A stretch of 64,000 nt of DNA. It comes from Theristus sp. LFF4_11. Its lineage: Eukaryota; Nematoda; Chromadorea; Monhysterida; Xyalidae. Shown piece by piece: positions 36,301-49,155 of this stretch. Position numbers and translations under genes: made by a program. The stretch spans positions 1 through 64,000 of the forward strand of contig JASANC010002037.1 in the NCBI GenBank assembly GCA_030248135.1, written 5' to 3'. The notes beneath the pieces are model-generated. The model saw only the letters and a list, made by a program, of their open reading frames with translations. It was not told where the DNA came from and ran no database searches. The first letter of the stretch is position 1; each line of letters begins with the position of its first letter.

Positions 36301-39300
36301 CCGACAAGGCGCATGTTTTCAAAGCGTATGGTATGACGTCATTTCGGGAGTGACAGCTTCGAATCAATAAACTATATCATGCTGTTCAAAGTTTGCTCGT
36401 CAGCCGGCAGCTCCGCCCAATCGGCAGCAGCGGTCGCACCCAACGCAGCGGTGTTGACATCGGCGTCGGCGAGCGTACTGAACACGGCGCACAACAGTAA
36501 AGCGCTCCATCAACACCAACAACATCAACAGCCAATCAGCGTCAACGCCACGAATACCACCAACAGCAACAATGTTGCAGTGTCGGCCGCTGCGGCGCTG
36601 TTCCTGCCGATCGCTTCCGGGCAGAATCAACTGGCGTTGACCGCGTGCTCGAACGCGAACAGTGCCGCGATGACGAAGGTCAGTGGTTTGACGTGTGACA
36701 TTGGACTTGGCGAACAGTGGCTTCGTGTCACTTCATTCGCAGAATACAGTGCTCGTGAATGAGGACAGAACGGTATCGGAGGGAGTTACGAGAAAACGTA
36801 CTCAGCCACAAATGGGCTGTGTGATTTCACCGAAACTCGACAGACGCACGTGTGCGTACCAGCCACTCTAGCCAATCGGCGTCCGATGCGGATGCGGGCA
36901 AAACAAAACGCAACGTAACATATGTTTGGCTTGTGTCTGTGTGGATGAGCGTCACGGTGCGATTGATGTTGAACGGGTAATCAAATCGAATCTGTGTTGC
37001 AGGCGACGTCGACCACAAACACAGCGGGTGGCAGCAGCAACAGCAACAGCAGCAACCCGTTCAACTTGGCACAGGCGCTGATCGCGCAGGCGACCGCCTC
37101 GTTGCAGCAACAGGTGAGCGAATCGTTGCGAGCTCATTCATCACATCTGATCGAGTTTTCCAACCTCCGGCACACAGGAACATACGATTTCCACTTTACA
37201 CTGCTGTGTTTCGGTTGTTGGTTGTTTTGGGACGGAACAGCCAAACATCTGCCCACCGTTTTCGTAGTCTGTTACTTTCGCAGTGCAGTGAATTTGTAAT
37301 CGAGATGCAATGCGGCAACAGAACATATGCCCGCCCTCAGGAACTCGGCGTTCAGACATTGACACTGTACAAGGTTCTTTCTGCTCCGTGAACACCGTCG
37401 AATGAGTGCGTCTTGTGTTTGAACAGGCGCACCAGCAGCAACAGGGCGCCAGCTCATCAGCGGGAGGCGGCGTCGTGTCCGGCGCTGGCTCCGCCTCACA
37501 GCAGCAGCAGCCGTTGCAGAACGCGTCGGCCGTCGCGCGCGCGCACGCCAATCAACAGCAACTCCACCCACAACAACAACAACAACAGGTCTCGACTCTC
37601 GGTTGCTGTTGTTGCTGCTTACACTCATTCATTCTTTGTGCGACCGATTTCAACTGTGATTCTGTGAAGTTTTTTGTATTGGGGGGTAGGGATGGAGCCG
37701 GTTCCGGTCCGGATTCCGGATTCCGGATTCCGGCGCCTAAAATTGGATCCGGATCCGGTCCGGATTCCGGCGCAATTTTGCCGGATCCGGCCGGATCCGG
37801 CCGGAATGGCCGAGACCCGCGAATTAACCAGTTGATTACTCCGTTTCAGAGCTGTTCAATGGTTTGACAAATTTGTTTCGGTGCTTTGTTGGTTTTGTTG
37901 TTGTGCATTTGACATGTGATCAGTGAGCGTTTCTTTAGTTTAGTGTTCTGTTCAATGGTAAATGGTTCACTGCTTTTGTCTTGAGTGGTAAACTTATGTG
38001 CAGCATCGTCCACTTTAAAAAACGTGGCTGCCAGCTTTTGGCCGACATTCTTGATGAACAATAGCAGGTTTTTTGAAATCAGCCATCTTCGTTGGTCATA
38101 TTCAGTTAGCTGTCAAACAGTTGCTTTTTTGTGAGCCCCAGAACACCAGCGATTTTAGCGACGTGTGTTACCGTGGGTGTGCGGGGGTGCCGTGATCGCC
38201 TAAAACCCGATACCCCCCCCCCCAAACGACGAATCCACGAGACTACGAATCCATTTCAATGGTGTTGCCCGCCGTTTGCGCACTGAAGCAGCGCATCTAA
38301 CAAGTCGATGCGAGTGGCATTGGTACGACGAAAGAAACGCTGCTGACCAGCATCGACACACGCTTCCGTGCGCTTTTCCACAACGAATCCAACATCATGG
38401 CCACGTACGTTGATCCGCGATTCAAGAATACTGCAGTCGTCTTCGAAAATGAAGGCGCGATTCGTTGTGAACTACTTCACATTGCAAAGAAAATCTTGAA
38501 ACGACCGGAGACGCCCACAAACTGCGACGATACATCCGAGATCGCGAACAACGACGATGACGAAAGTGAACGCGAGCCCGAACCAAAAAAGAAATAGACT
38601 GGCCTCTACGGAGGCATCGAGTTTCACGCTGCGCGACCGCGCAACCCGTCAGGCGAATGCAGTCTCGAAGACGAACGGCGCTGCGAAATGAATATGTACG
38701 AGTCGGATGATTTTATCGACGAACCGGACAAAAGTGATCTAGTGCTGGACTTTTGGCGGCTGAACTCGTCTAAATACCCCAAACTATTGACAATCGCGCG
38801 CAGATACCTGGCACCGCTACCAACAAGCGTGGCAAGCGAACGAATGTTCTCTGAAGCCAGGCAGGTGTTTGTGCACAGCCGATCTCGTCTGTCAACTCAG
38901 AACGCCGAAAAGGTCATGTTTCTGAATGGAATGTTGCCAGCACTTGATTATCCCTATGCGATGTGAATTTTGTCAATTGTTGTTGTTGTAATTTTTGGTT
39001 GGTTCACGTGCTGTGTCTTGCTGACTTTGTTTCTGTGTCTGTGCTGTTTTATGCTGAAAATGTGATGAAGAAGCGACGAAATGTGCGTAGATGTTTTTTA
39101 GACATAAAAGGCCATTCCGGTCCGGATTCCGGCAATTTTTGCCGGATCCGGCCCGGCCGGAATGGGCTTTTGCCGGATCCGGCCCGGATTCCGGCAAATT
39201 TGCCGGATCCATCCCTATTGGGGGGACAAACTTTGCCTTGCGACGGCGCTAAGCGGGCTTCGTGGTTTCCTTTCGTTGCAGATCCGTTGGTTTCTGCGGT

Positions 39301-42300
39301 CCTTCACGGTTGTTGCCAGTTGAATACGATAGTTTTGTGCATCTAGCTGATTGGTTGGCGTTCAATAGCCAATCAGCTTACTTTCCCATTTGAATGTGCA
39401 AACTCATTTCGTCTGCTTTGTCTCACTGTCAATGAAAATCAGGCGTAATGGTCTCACTGTCGATAGTGATCGTCATTTTCCGTTCGCTTTTGTTCGCAGG
39501 CGATCGCGGCTGCAGCGGCTGGTGCGGCAGGCGGCCAACCGCCGCTCGGCTGGCAGGCAACCAAGCAGACGCTGAAGGATCGATTCTCGTTCATGTTCTG
39601 CAATGAGATTCTGGCCGATGTGCATTTCGTCGTTGGGCGCGGCGAACAGCGACAGGTATAGATAGAGACCGTTGCTGGGAACTAGGGTTGGCAAAATACC
39701 GTTTTTTTTCAAATCGTGGTAAAAAAAACCTGTATTTTTACCGGTAAAATTACGGTAATTTTACCGGAAAAAAACGAAAGCCAAAAAGGTATAAAACCCA
39801 CATATTTTTCGCAGCCGACTTTCAACTTGAACCAGGACTTGTGAAAACAACTTTCAGAATGCTTTGTTCAAAATATCGTGCACCAACAAAGAAAATAAAT
39901 CATGTTTGGGCTTGAAAACCCAAAAGGTCAGCAATAAATCGAACATCATCTTTTGCTCAATAATTTATATTCCACCAATCACATAAGAAAAAACCACAGC
40001 GTTTTCACCGGACAGTCTTTGGTCACAATAGACGAACACAATTTGCTGCAATAACGCAGTTAAACCGAATCAGTTCAGTCAGTTCAGATCAAAAAGAAAA
40101 CAAATCAGTAATTGTGTAAGAAAGACAATGTTGAGCGACATTTGGAATTTTTGAAATTTTCAGCTCAGCTCGGCAGCTCCAGCCGATTCTTGCACATCGC
40201 TTAACAGTTCTTTCAAACATCAGTGTCAATTTCGTCATCATATTTTTCTTGGTCACAGATTTTCTCATTTTCTCATCAAAAATGATATAAAAACTCAGGG
40301 TCCGAAATTGAAAAAAACCGGAAAAATACGAAAAAAACCGGAAAAATACAGAAACGGTCTTTTTCCCGTTTTTTTCAAGGCACCCATTTTTGCCCTGGTA
40401 AAAAAACGCGTATAAATACGTGTTTTTTACCGGTAAAAAACCGGTATTTTTACCATGCCAACCCTACTGGGAACCTGGCACTTTTTGCTGACGTCATCGC
40501 GGCATGATGATGGACGAAGCGCGATTTTGGCGCTGTCCTATTGCATTTGCACCTACCCCATATTGACACCGGGACTCGCTGATTGGGTGGATTCAGTTTT
40601 TTTCAATGTTCACTCATTCGCCGCTTCTGGAAACCGGAACATGCCAGATTGTGGCTTTAGCTGATTGGTTGTTTACGTACCTGAGTGTACATCGACGCGT
40701 GCATTGTTGTAGAGGCACACTCGCGAACCACGTGTGTACGTAATATCAGCCATAATCAATCAAATGTACAGCCAGCCTTTCGGCGACTGTTCCAATATCA
40801 GATAGATGCAGAACATTGTGCGGCTCAATGCGCTTACAGACGCCGTAAGGAAACTAGTTTTCAATCCAGGTGGCAATTCAAAACAGCGTGACTCGGTCTT
40901 ATTTCGGGCAGTCGCATCACTTTACCAATTTTGAATTGCCGCGTCATGCTTGACAGCATGAAACTGTCTACCTATCTCTCAATGCGCGCATTGAGTCTCT
41001 GAGCCCGAAATCAGCGATAATCCATTCATTCATTCACAATGTCACAAATCCATTCATTCATTCATAATGTCACAAATCCATCCATCCATTCACAATGTCA
41101 CAAATCCAATCATCATTATCATCATCACCCTCTCCGTCGCTCGCAGCGCATCCCAGCGCACAAGTTTCTGCTGTCCGTCGGCAGCGCCGTGTTCGACGCG
41201 ATGTTCAACGGACCGATGGCGCACGCCGGCCAGCCGGACCACGAGATCGAGCTGCCCGACGTCGAGTCGGCCGCGTTTCTCGCGTTGCTGAAGTTTCTCT
41301 ACTCGGACGAAGTGCAGATCGGCCCGGAGTCGGTGATGACCACGCTGTACACTGGTGCGTGCGTGCGTCGTGCTGGTGATGCGGTTTTTTATTGGCCGGC
41401 ATTCGTGCCGATCGGCTTTACGCCGCAGTTTCATTAATTTCATTGTATTTTTTGTTTGAGTACAACTTGGCTCAACGCTGATTGCCCGAGTGCTGTGCTG
41501 ATAGCCAATCAGTTTGTGAAGGCCAGTTCATAGTGACGTTTGCTGCGCCGTGCGTCATCGGCACGTCTCCGTGGACGGCAGTAGTGCAATAATACGAGTC
41601 CTGACGTGACGTGACGTGCCGTATACGCATACGCCAATATAAACGAGCCGACAATGTCATTTGAGGCGAGCTGGGAATGATTCCGTCTCCATGACTGAAC
41701 ATTGATTGATGTGTTGCTTTTGTTTTGTCATTTCAGCGAAAAAATACGCCGTACCAGCGCTCGAAAACGCGTGCGTGGATTTCCTGAAAAAGAATCTCTC
41801 CTACGACAACGCGTTCATGCTGTTGACTCAGGTGCAGGCAATTCGCGTTTGGGTTTACAATCCAGTTGTTATTTTTATATTGTTATTGTTATTTTGTTAT
41901 TTTATGTTTTCATTTCTACATTCCATTTTATTTTGTTATTTCATATTGTTATTTGTATTTTGTTTTATATACAATATTAAAATTGTTATTTTTATATTTT
42001 ATATTGTTGATGTTGATGGGCATGTGCCAAGGATCAACCAGAAAATGCATGCTTTTTCGGTTGATTTCGAAGCAAGAACCACAGTACAATCGGGGAAAGA
42101 CTGCGATTATTATTCGAAAACAGACGAATTACAGTATCTCGTGTGCAGGCGCGTCTATTCGACGAGCCACAATTGGCGGCGCTCTGTCTCGAGACGATCG
42201 ACAAGCACACGGCCGAGGCACTGAGCGCCGAAGGCTTCACCGACATCGATTTGGACACGCTGTGCGCCGTGCTGGAGCGAGACACGCTGCGGATCCGCGA

Positions 42301-44711
42301 GGCGCTCCTGTTCAATGCGGTCGTTCGGTGGAGTGTGCAGGTGGGCGGGCCAATTGACGGATATTGGTTATGATTAGGGTCCGGCGGCACTTGGCCGGCA
42401 CGAACAGTTAACGAACAGTAGTGACGCGTAGCTTTCAGAAAACATGGTTGAAATGTTTTGTTTCAACTGTTTTAACTATAGTTTTAACTATTTTAACCAC
42501 GTATTGCCGCCGCCGCCGCCGCAAGTTTCATTTTCAAAACATATCATTTCGTTCGGGTCACTTCCAAGTTCTCCACGACCTATGACCGGCCCCATTTGAT
42601 GCAGCCGCTTCGCGTGCGCATGTGTGGTTTGAGTTCTTGTTTCTTTTGATTGCCAGGAATGCCACCGTCAGCAGCTGCCCGTGACACCGGACAACCAGCG
42701 GGACGTGCTCGGCCGGGCGTTGTGTCTCATTCGATTTCCACTGATGACCGTCGAGGAGTTCGCGCAGACCGTCGGTCAGTGCGGTGGCTCATTTGAATGC
42801 TGTGCACTGATTGGTCGGACAAGCTCGAGGCAACCAATCAACCAATCAGCGATGCTGGGTAGACAAGACAAGACAAGACAACTAGACAAGAAAGTTGAAG
42901 AATAGCGATTCATTTAATGGTACCGACCCGAGCCACGAACTGGAAGCTTTTCGAAGACGATGTTTTGTTTGTTTTTCAGCACAACTCGGCATTCTGAACG
43001 ACCGTGAATTGGTGAATCTGTTTCTGTATTTCACGGTCAATCCAAAGCCGACCGTAAACTTCTTGGACGTGCCGCGGTGCTGTGTGACCGGCAAGGAGCA
43101 GGTCGTGAATCGATTCCAACGAATCGAGGGCCGCTGGGGCTACAGTGGTACACCGGATCGAATCAAGTTCGTTTTTGTTCTTCTCGTCTGAGAGTTTTCC
43201 AGGGTTTTCTGTGCTTTTTAGTGTTCTTTGGTTTGTCGTATCGTACTTTGACATGAGAACTCCGCGAAACTCTGATGTGAACTGTTTTCCGTGTGATTTT
43301 TTTTGTTTTCATTGCAACTGGTGATTATTGTTCAGATTTACGGTTGATCGTCGTATTTACGTCGTCGGCTTCGGATTGTACGGATCGATCCACGGTCCCA
43401 CCGATTATCAAGTGAATATCCAGGTACGAGTGATGTCGTGTAACATTGCGTTGTTTTGTCCGACGTCACATTTCTCACTCGCATCTTGTTTCTCTCTCGT
43501 TTAAACAATTGTGAGCATTATGTACAGTCTGGCTCTACAGTGTATATTCTTGTACAATCTGCTGATTGGTTGTTGATGACGTCATCACGTGAATCATGCA
43601 CGCATTGTGTGCAGTCCTGGACTGGACTGGCGATTCACTGAACTGAAGAACAACGGAAATTACAGTGAAAATAATCACTTATGTAGCAGGATTGCGGATC
43701 ATTACAGTTAAGCCATCACAATAAACGTCCATCATTTAACACTAAACTTGTACACACCCCGTAAAGCTGATCCACTGTGGCACGGGTAAAATTCTCGGCT
43801 CGAACGACACGACGTTCCCGTGCGACGGGTCGTCGGCGACGTTTCGTGTGCTCTTCAAGGAGCCCGTCGAAATCAGCCCCTGCGTCACGTACATCGCGTC
43901 CGCGTGCTTGAAGGTTTGCTCGCGCAACCAGCTGTTTTGACACAAAAACCAATTATTTCGCTCTTCTATGAATAGTTCGGATTGTCGAATCCGCATCAGT
44001 GTTGGGTTTGCATCATACCCGTACAGTCGTGTGGTGGTGGTGTACCGTGCTGCAGGTTTACCGTCATTAGTGGTGCTGCACGCCTTGCCAAATGGCCACC
44101 CGCAGTGCACCACGGTTCACCGCACCGTCGCAAAAAAGCCGATCATGGACTGATAATCAATGGCTGATTGGTGATTATAATAATTGGGTGCGCTGCGCTG
44201 TTTGGTTGGAGACTCGTGCTGAAGGCAGTCAGGCGAGCCGGCTTTGAAAATCGATGTCCAGCGATTTTCGATCAACGAACTTTTACGGAACAGTGCTTTT
44301 TATTGTGCAGTGTGCTCGTTTAAACCTGGTACCTTTTTACGCGAAATACGGCGCATCAAACCGTTGAATTACAGTTAGAATAACGCATGTGTTGCGTTTG
44401 GCTAAAAGCAAGTTCACCCAATTTGTGGCTAAATGCGTTTTCTCGCCATTCCGATACCGTTCTTTTTCGCAAGCTTGTTTTCTGTTTTTTTTAACGGGTT
44501 TAAACGAACACACACTGTATTGCTATTTTTTGCAATTGCACAGGGTCCGGACAGCCACTACGGCACGAAGGGTCTTCGACGTATCGTGCACCAGTCGCCG
44601 AGCAGCGGCTGTGTGACGTTTCAGTTCACGTACGCCGCCGGCAACAACAACGGCACTTCAGTGGAGGACGGACAGATACCGGAGATCATTTTCTACACGA
44701 AATTGGCGTGA
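33304..44711 (+). CDS. BTBD2: BTBD1/2-type BTB-BACK-PHR protein with long low-complexity N-terminus, 19 exons
   Basis: BTB-BACK-PHR proteins of this group are proposed Cullin-3 substrate adaptors. Exons: 33304-33417, 33585-33826, 34104-34376, 34568-34862, 35106-35410, 35515-35649, 35836-36020, 36404-36678, 37003-37113, 37427-37588, 39500-39655, 41147-41354, 41737-41831, 42149-42340, 42657-42774, 42980-43166, 43336-43423, 43767-43913, 44544-44711 (about 1151 aa). The conserved part starts in exon 11 ([24 protein letters not shown]). BTB: exons 11-13 ([19 protein letters not shown]). BACK: exons 13-15. PHR: exons 16-19 ([52 protein letters not shown]). About 700 residues before it are Ser/Ala/Gln/Asn-rich; phases stay consistent, but the exon 5-6 boundary is uncertain. 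AATAAA occurs 13 bases after the stop. Confidence 0.88.
36155..36350. mobile_element. AAACGTGTC-TGACGTCA MITE in BTBD2 intron 7
   Basis: Left AAACGTGTCGCACTGAAATGACGTCA, a shared pattern with the element nested in the P450 (511-1077), and right TGACGTCATTTCGGGAGTGACA. Exact edges are not clear. Non-coding. Confidence 0.5.
37687..39217 (+). mobile_element. hAT transposon with decayed transposase, BTBD2 intron 10
   Basis: Ends TAGGGATGGAGCCGG and GCCGGATCCATCCCTA. Perfect 8-bp duplication TTGGGGGG (37679-37686 and 39218-39225). Both ends carry subterminal (GGATCCGGCCGG)-type GC-rich repeats of about 100 bp. The centre holds a degenerate transposase on the plus strand. Confidence 0.93.
38230..38966 (+). 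pseudogene. hAT transposase remnant (C-terminal half)
   Basis: One reading frame with in-frame stops (a TAA near 38298 and a TAG near 38595). It contains [10 protein letters not shown], an acidic linker, and the hAT C-terminal dimerisation region ([29 protein letters not shown], then [13 protein letters not shown]). The N-terminal half with the BED finger and the first catalytic residues is missing, so it is not functional. Confidence 0.9.
39683..40466. mobile_element. Non-autonomous hAT element (TAGGGTTGG family), BTBD2 intron 11
   Basis: Ends TAGGGTTGGCAAAATACCG and ACCATGCCAACCCTA. Perfect 8-bp duplication CTGGGAAC (39675-39682 and 40467-40474). AT-rich interior with ACCGGTAAAA boxes. An inverted, truncated copy is in IPMK intron 2 (about 46625-46852). 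Confidence 0.93.
41035..41100. repeat. Short tandem repeat ATCCATTCATTCA/CAATGTCACAA
   Basis: Three to four copies of a roughly 28-bp unit (ATTCAC/TAATGTCACAAATCC) just upstream of the exon-12 acceptor. Its reading frames are not coding. Confidence 0.8.
41517..41648. mobile_element. GTTCATACTGACG-family MITE in BTBD2 intron 12
   Basis: Starts GGCCAGTTCATAGTGACG, interior CGTGACGTGACGTGCCGTAT, ends CGCCAATATAAACGAGCC. Diverged from 31315-31440 and 48951-49155. Confidence 0.6.
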
Positions 44712-45985
44712 ATAGTGTGAAATAATAAACAGTACCCCCGAACTGAAAGAAATTACCCCCGAACGACAACTGAATTTGGATTGTTACTTTGGTTTGTTGG
44801 TTTGTTACTGTATGTGTGCGTAGCACGCGACTTGTAACCGCCGATCGGCATGTTGAATTTCGTGGTGTTTATGGCATAAAATACTATGTCACTTTTATTT
44901 TTCAGTGTTTCGAGTTCCATTTTCAAAGGTCAGTTGTGAAAAGCTAAAGAATTGGCAGAACATTGCGGCTTCAGCATTTTCTCACGCGTTTTTGATCCAA
45001 GTGGTCGACTTATGAATTTTTACTTGCTCGAACGATAGCGAGCCGACGCCCGATTCCTTCTGCAACTCAAAAGGATGAACAAAACTGACACAGTACTATA
45101 TGCCCTGAACTCGACGATTTTGAGTTTTTGAATGAAATAGTATGATAGATTTCTTGTTGAGTCTGTATTTTACGTTGGTTTTTTTGAGAACTATACAAGT
45201 GTCGGTCGTTTTCTGTGTTTCTCCATGTTTTCTTTTCAGATTCACACTTTATCGTTTCAACAACGATTTTATAGTTTCTTTTTTCTGTCCACATCGTGTG
45301 AATTCCTTCTCTTTATATGTTATGGTGTTATGTCCAGTCGTGGTGCTGACTGACGACATGGTATGCGAATTTAGAATGCTGATTGAGTTTGTTGTGCTAG
45401 TATGACAGCCAATCAACGCGTATCAAACATTCAAATGCTGTGCGAAATGTAATGAGCATTTGCAGTGAGCTCGTTTGGAAGTGTCTTCTGAAAAGAGTTT
45501 TCAGTCGCATAATTTTTTTCCGGCAGAAAAAAAACGAAATGTTTTTTTGGTTTACGGACGTGGTATCTTTGCAGCACAGTTAAAAGATCTGTTTTTAAAC
45601 CAGGACAAATATTTCTTTTCACATTCAGTTTGTCAAACTCTTTTTGATGTGCCGACTTATTTTGTGATGAATCTTTGCAGTGAACTTGGCGTATTCAGTC
45701 AGTCTAGCAGTTTCCAAGTTTGTTGATAGAAATTTCTTCCTTAAAGTTTTCGATTTTCTCACCATTGTGCGTGATTTCTGTGAGTAATCGCTGCTCGTTT
45801 CGGGATCTTGTGAATGAATTGTGATGTGTTCAAGGAGAAAAGTGGTGGTATTTTTGCTGGCTTTCTTTGTTGTCAAAGACGTCGTCCAAAGGCACGTCCT
45901 ATTTTGAACTACATTTGTTACTCTGAACCTCTGTGTTCCGCTTCCAATCAGCATCGAATGAACCTTTTTAAAAATTCTAGCTAAC
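44712..45985. other. Intergenic interval between BTBD2 and IPMK
   Basis: The left edge holds the BTBD2 3' end with AATAAA at 44724-44729. The rest is AT-rich and presumably contains the IPMK promoter and 5' UTR. No conserved exon, RNA gene or clear transposon end was recognised. Confidence 0.4.
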
Positions 45986-46090
45986 ATGTTTTTCCAACCA
46001 ACCGGCCGCGGCGGCAACAATCAACAAGATGAATACGAGGAGTACCCGTACCAAGTGGCCGGGCACATGCCCAGTAGCAGCTCCGAAACG

Positions 46091-46127
<37 letters not shown>

Positions 46128-48664
46128 GCAACAACAACAACTACTACAGTGACTATGCCGAGAAATACGGACCTGCGTTCGCGAATATGCCCGGTATCTT
46201 CTGCACTGAAGAGCGGCATTCATGAGGCAGTATTATTTAGTGGTCGCGTAGCTACAGCTGCGCGTCGCTAAATACGGCTTCATGAATGGTCGCTGTCAGT
46301 TCTTCTGATTGGTTTGGAGCTGTTCCGGGCTTTCATTAACTACCATGAAGTTGGCTGTTTGCTGTTTCGCCATGTGCACACGCATACACAGCGGTGCGAT
46401 GGACCGGCTATCATCGGCTCGTCAGTGCGACGACACCAGAGGCAGAACTGTCCTAAAATAACGGTTTTTTTTCAAATCCATGGCCTGCCAAACAGCATTA
46501 TTTCTTAACCAAACAGGCATGTTACGTCTGAAACGTACTGGACATCTGCTGAAGCCGCTGCAACCGTCGCCCAGGGGTGACCGCGAGCTGTCGTTCTATA
46601 AACTGCTGTTTCTGCAGGTAAAGCATGGTTGTTTAAATCGGACAACGTTCCCGTAAAGTACAGCAAAGTATTTTGAACAAAGCATTCTGAAAGTTGTTTT
46701 CACAAGTCCTGGTTCAAGTTGAAAGTCGGCTGCGAAAAATATGTGGGTTTTTACAACTTTTTGGCTTTCGTTTTTTTTTACCGTTGTTTTACCGGTAAAA
46801 ATACAGGTTTTTTTACCACGATTTGAAAAAAACGGTATTTTGCCAACCCTATGTGCGAAATGTGCTTTGTTGCAGCTCCTACATTGTTTTTTTTGCTGTC
46901 GAGAGCTCCCTATTCTGCGAAAAAGTGACCGGTTTTGTAGACACCACTGTCTAACAAACAATTGATCTATGGACGGAACCGACAGTTTCCTCTTTTTCTA
47001 TTTTTTTTTGTTTCCAGCGTGGCATCCAAGCAGAGAATGCGCCAGCACCGCTGGCCGCCAGTGAGGAGGCACTGAAAATGCTGGCGAGATTTGTGCCGCA
47101 ATATTTCGGCAGCAGATCGGTGGAACATCGTGGTTACGGTCGGCGATTGGTGTTTGCATCTTTTAAGCGGCATTCACGAAGCCATTGGGCGTACTGAATG
47201 TTGACATTTCGGCGGCTCTTCACGGCATACACGGATGTAGCTATCTAGTTGACATACATGGATGTTTTGGTTTTTCAGTGCACGCGTGCGTGGAGTTTGA
47301 GGACATAACCGCTCCATTCACGGAGCCGTGCGTTCTTGACGTGAAAATTGGCGCCCGAACCTGGGATCGTTTTGCGTCGGAGCAGAAAATTCGTCATCAA
47401 ATCGAGAAATACCCGTTGGCGCAAAAGATCGGCTTTCGATTGTTGGGAATGAATGTGTGTCGGTTTTTTATAAAGCTGCATGCTGATTGGTTCAGTGGCA
47501 CTGCGTGGAAAGATTCAAATTGAATGCTGATTCGATAAACGAGCACCAAGCAGAACCAAAACAAAACTGTTTTAACAACTTTTGCAGTTTTTGTTTCTTT
47601 GTTCATTCGTGCAATTTGCAGTTCCTCCGACGAAGCGGGTAAATTGCTTTTGTTGCAGATTTACAACGAAAACTGTGACAATGGACCAAAACGAAAACGC
47701 TATGACCGGACCTGGGGCAAATCATTGGGTGAAACGGACATTGTTGAAGGCGAGGGTTTTTTTGGTTGCAATTGAGACAACTTGTTTCAATCGACGGAAG
47801 TTATTGACTGTATTTCTGGTGTGGTCTATTTGTAAATTTTCGCTCGCGGATGGGCAAGATATCTGTGGTGATTTTTCATTTTGCAGCCCTGCACGAATAC
47901 ACAGGTCGTGCCTTTCAATCCAGCACCTATCGTCTTCGTGTGATCACCGATTTTCTGTCGCGCCTATTGGATATCAAATGCTGGTTCGGTTCAACATTGA
48001 TTTTCCAAAAAAAAACAAATACTCGGCCATGAGCTTATTTTAGGTCGTCTTATCCAATCGCATCTTCTAGAACGCAGAATCATTTTGGCGCGGTATGCCG
48101 TCTGTTTCCATGGCATATGGCAAGTAGCTGATTTGTCGGTGATCACACGCACGTGATGCATGCGATCTGTGCGGCCAACGCTGAGTGGAGGCGGAGTCCG
48201 TCTTGCGCATATGCTCACAAACCAATCAGCAAAGTTGCATTTTCACATAAAAACCGACGGCAGATTGTAGGTTCGAGAATCACAACCAACAGCCGCCGTT
48301 GTTCGCGTTCTACGCGACGTCGCTGTTGTTCGTCTACGACGGCAAATCGTCCGACCACGAGAACACCGGCACCGCCGACGAGTCGTCCATGACCGCTGGC
48401 AGTAAATCGAAACGACCAAAGCTGACGGACGTGCGAATGATCGATTTCACGCACACGTTTCGAACGGTCGGCACGCATCCGGCCGCACTGGACGAGCCGG
48501 ACAAAGGGAATTACGTGAACGGCCTGGACAGTCTGATCGCGTATTTCACGAACGTCCGCGATGCCGTACACCAGAGTGAGCAGGCGACGATGAGCGGACT
48601 GGCGTTGCAAAAGGAGCGACAGCTGGCTGCAGCAGCAGCTGTGGAGAGTGATCGTGATGGTTGA
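45986..48664 (+). CDS. IPMK: Inositol polyphosphate multikinase, 7 exons, 386 aa
   Basis: Phosphorylates inositol trisphosphate and tetrakisphosphate (and PIP2 in animals), upstream of IP6 and pyrophosphate synthesis. Exons: 45986-46193, 46517-46617, 47018-47132, 47279-47454, 47659-47728, 47887-47983, 48271-48664; phases consistent. Seen: YQVAGHM near the N-terminus (family QVAGH), interrupted by a poly-Asn run (about 46094-46140); LLKPLQPSPRGDRELSFY (family LKQLQPPPRGPRE, ATP-binding Lys and the RGPRE element); PCVLDVKIGARTWD, the inositol-binding PxxxDxKxG signature (exon 4); GKSL; FYATSLLFVYDG (SSLL motif) and VRMIDFTHTF, the metal-binding IDF motif (exon 7). The length is close to animal IPMK. 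The stop codon is followed two bases later by a MITE carrying AATAAA. Confidence 0.93.
46618..46860 (-). mobile_element. Truncated inverted TAGGGTTGG-family hAT copy, IPMK intron 2
   Basis: Matches the left part of 39683-40466 in inverse orientation, ending AAACGGTATTTTGCCAACCCTA. The opposite end is missing or diverged and no target duplication is visible. Confidence 0.65.
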
Positions 48665-48665
48665 G

Positions 48666-48944
48666 TACAGTATGGCCGAATAAACAAGGCAGTCCTTGTA
48701 TTCTCCATCACGGCGGGATCAGTCGCAGACTAGAAGTTGTCTTTTTCAAGAATACCAGAGTAATTCCCAATCGTGTGTGCAAGGGAGAAAGAGTGAACAG
48801 AGAATAACACGAAAGAATCAATTAGCTTAGAAAACACGTCAAAATTGACACACAATTCGGTTTCTGAACGTCTTTTGCCGATCATTATGTCGCGCGCTCC
48901 TTGCACCCTGAAAAAAGCTGCCACGTTTACTCGGCCATTCCGTA
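48666..48944. mobile_element. TA-flanked MITE immediately after the IPMK stop codon
   Basis: TACAGTATGGCCGAATAAAC at the left, CTCGGCCATTCCGTA at the right. Same family as 4505-4776 and 8471-8739. It begins two bases after the TGA (48662-48664), so it probably forms the IPMK 3' UTR. Confidence 0.75.
48679..48684 (+). terminator. AATAAA polyadenylation signal supplied by the MITE
   Basis: AATAAA lies 14 bases after the IPMK stop codon and inside the conserved left end of the MITE. All three copies in the window keep AATAAA at this position. Use as a poly(A) signal is an inference. Confidence 0.45.
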
Positions 48945-48950
48945 GGTGAA

Positions 48951-49155
48951 ACGGGCTTGTTCATACTGAAACTGCCGCATTCTGTCGTACGTCGACGCAC
49001 GGCAAACGCACAGCTCCATGGTCGTATGCAACAACACGAGACGTGAAAAAAAAAACGTTTTTCTGAACCAGTGGTACACTTAAACACAGGATCTGACGTG
49101 ACGTGCGGTGTCGTAAACGCATGACGCATCCCGTCAGTATGAACCGGCCTTGAAA
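48951..49155. mobile_element. GTTCATACTGA-family MITE
   Basis: Starts GGGCTTGTTCATACTGAAAC and ends CGTCAGTATGAACCGGCC, with TGAAAC on both sides. Interior contains CGTACGTCGACGCACGGCA. Non-coding. Confidence 0.65.

Noticed and set aside
45979..46223. Poly-Cys and poly-Val open frames on the minus strand
   Set aside because: They are antisense shadows of the AAC repeat that encodes poly-Asn in IPMK exon 1.
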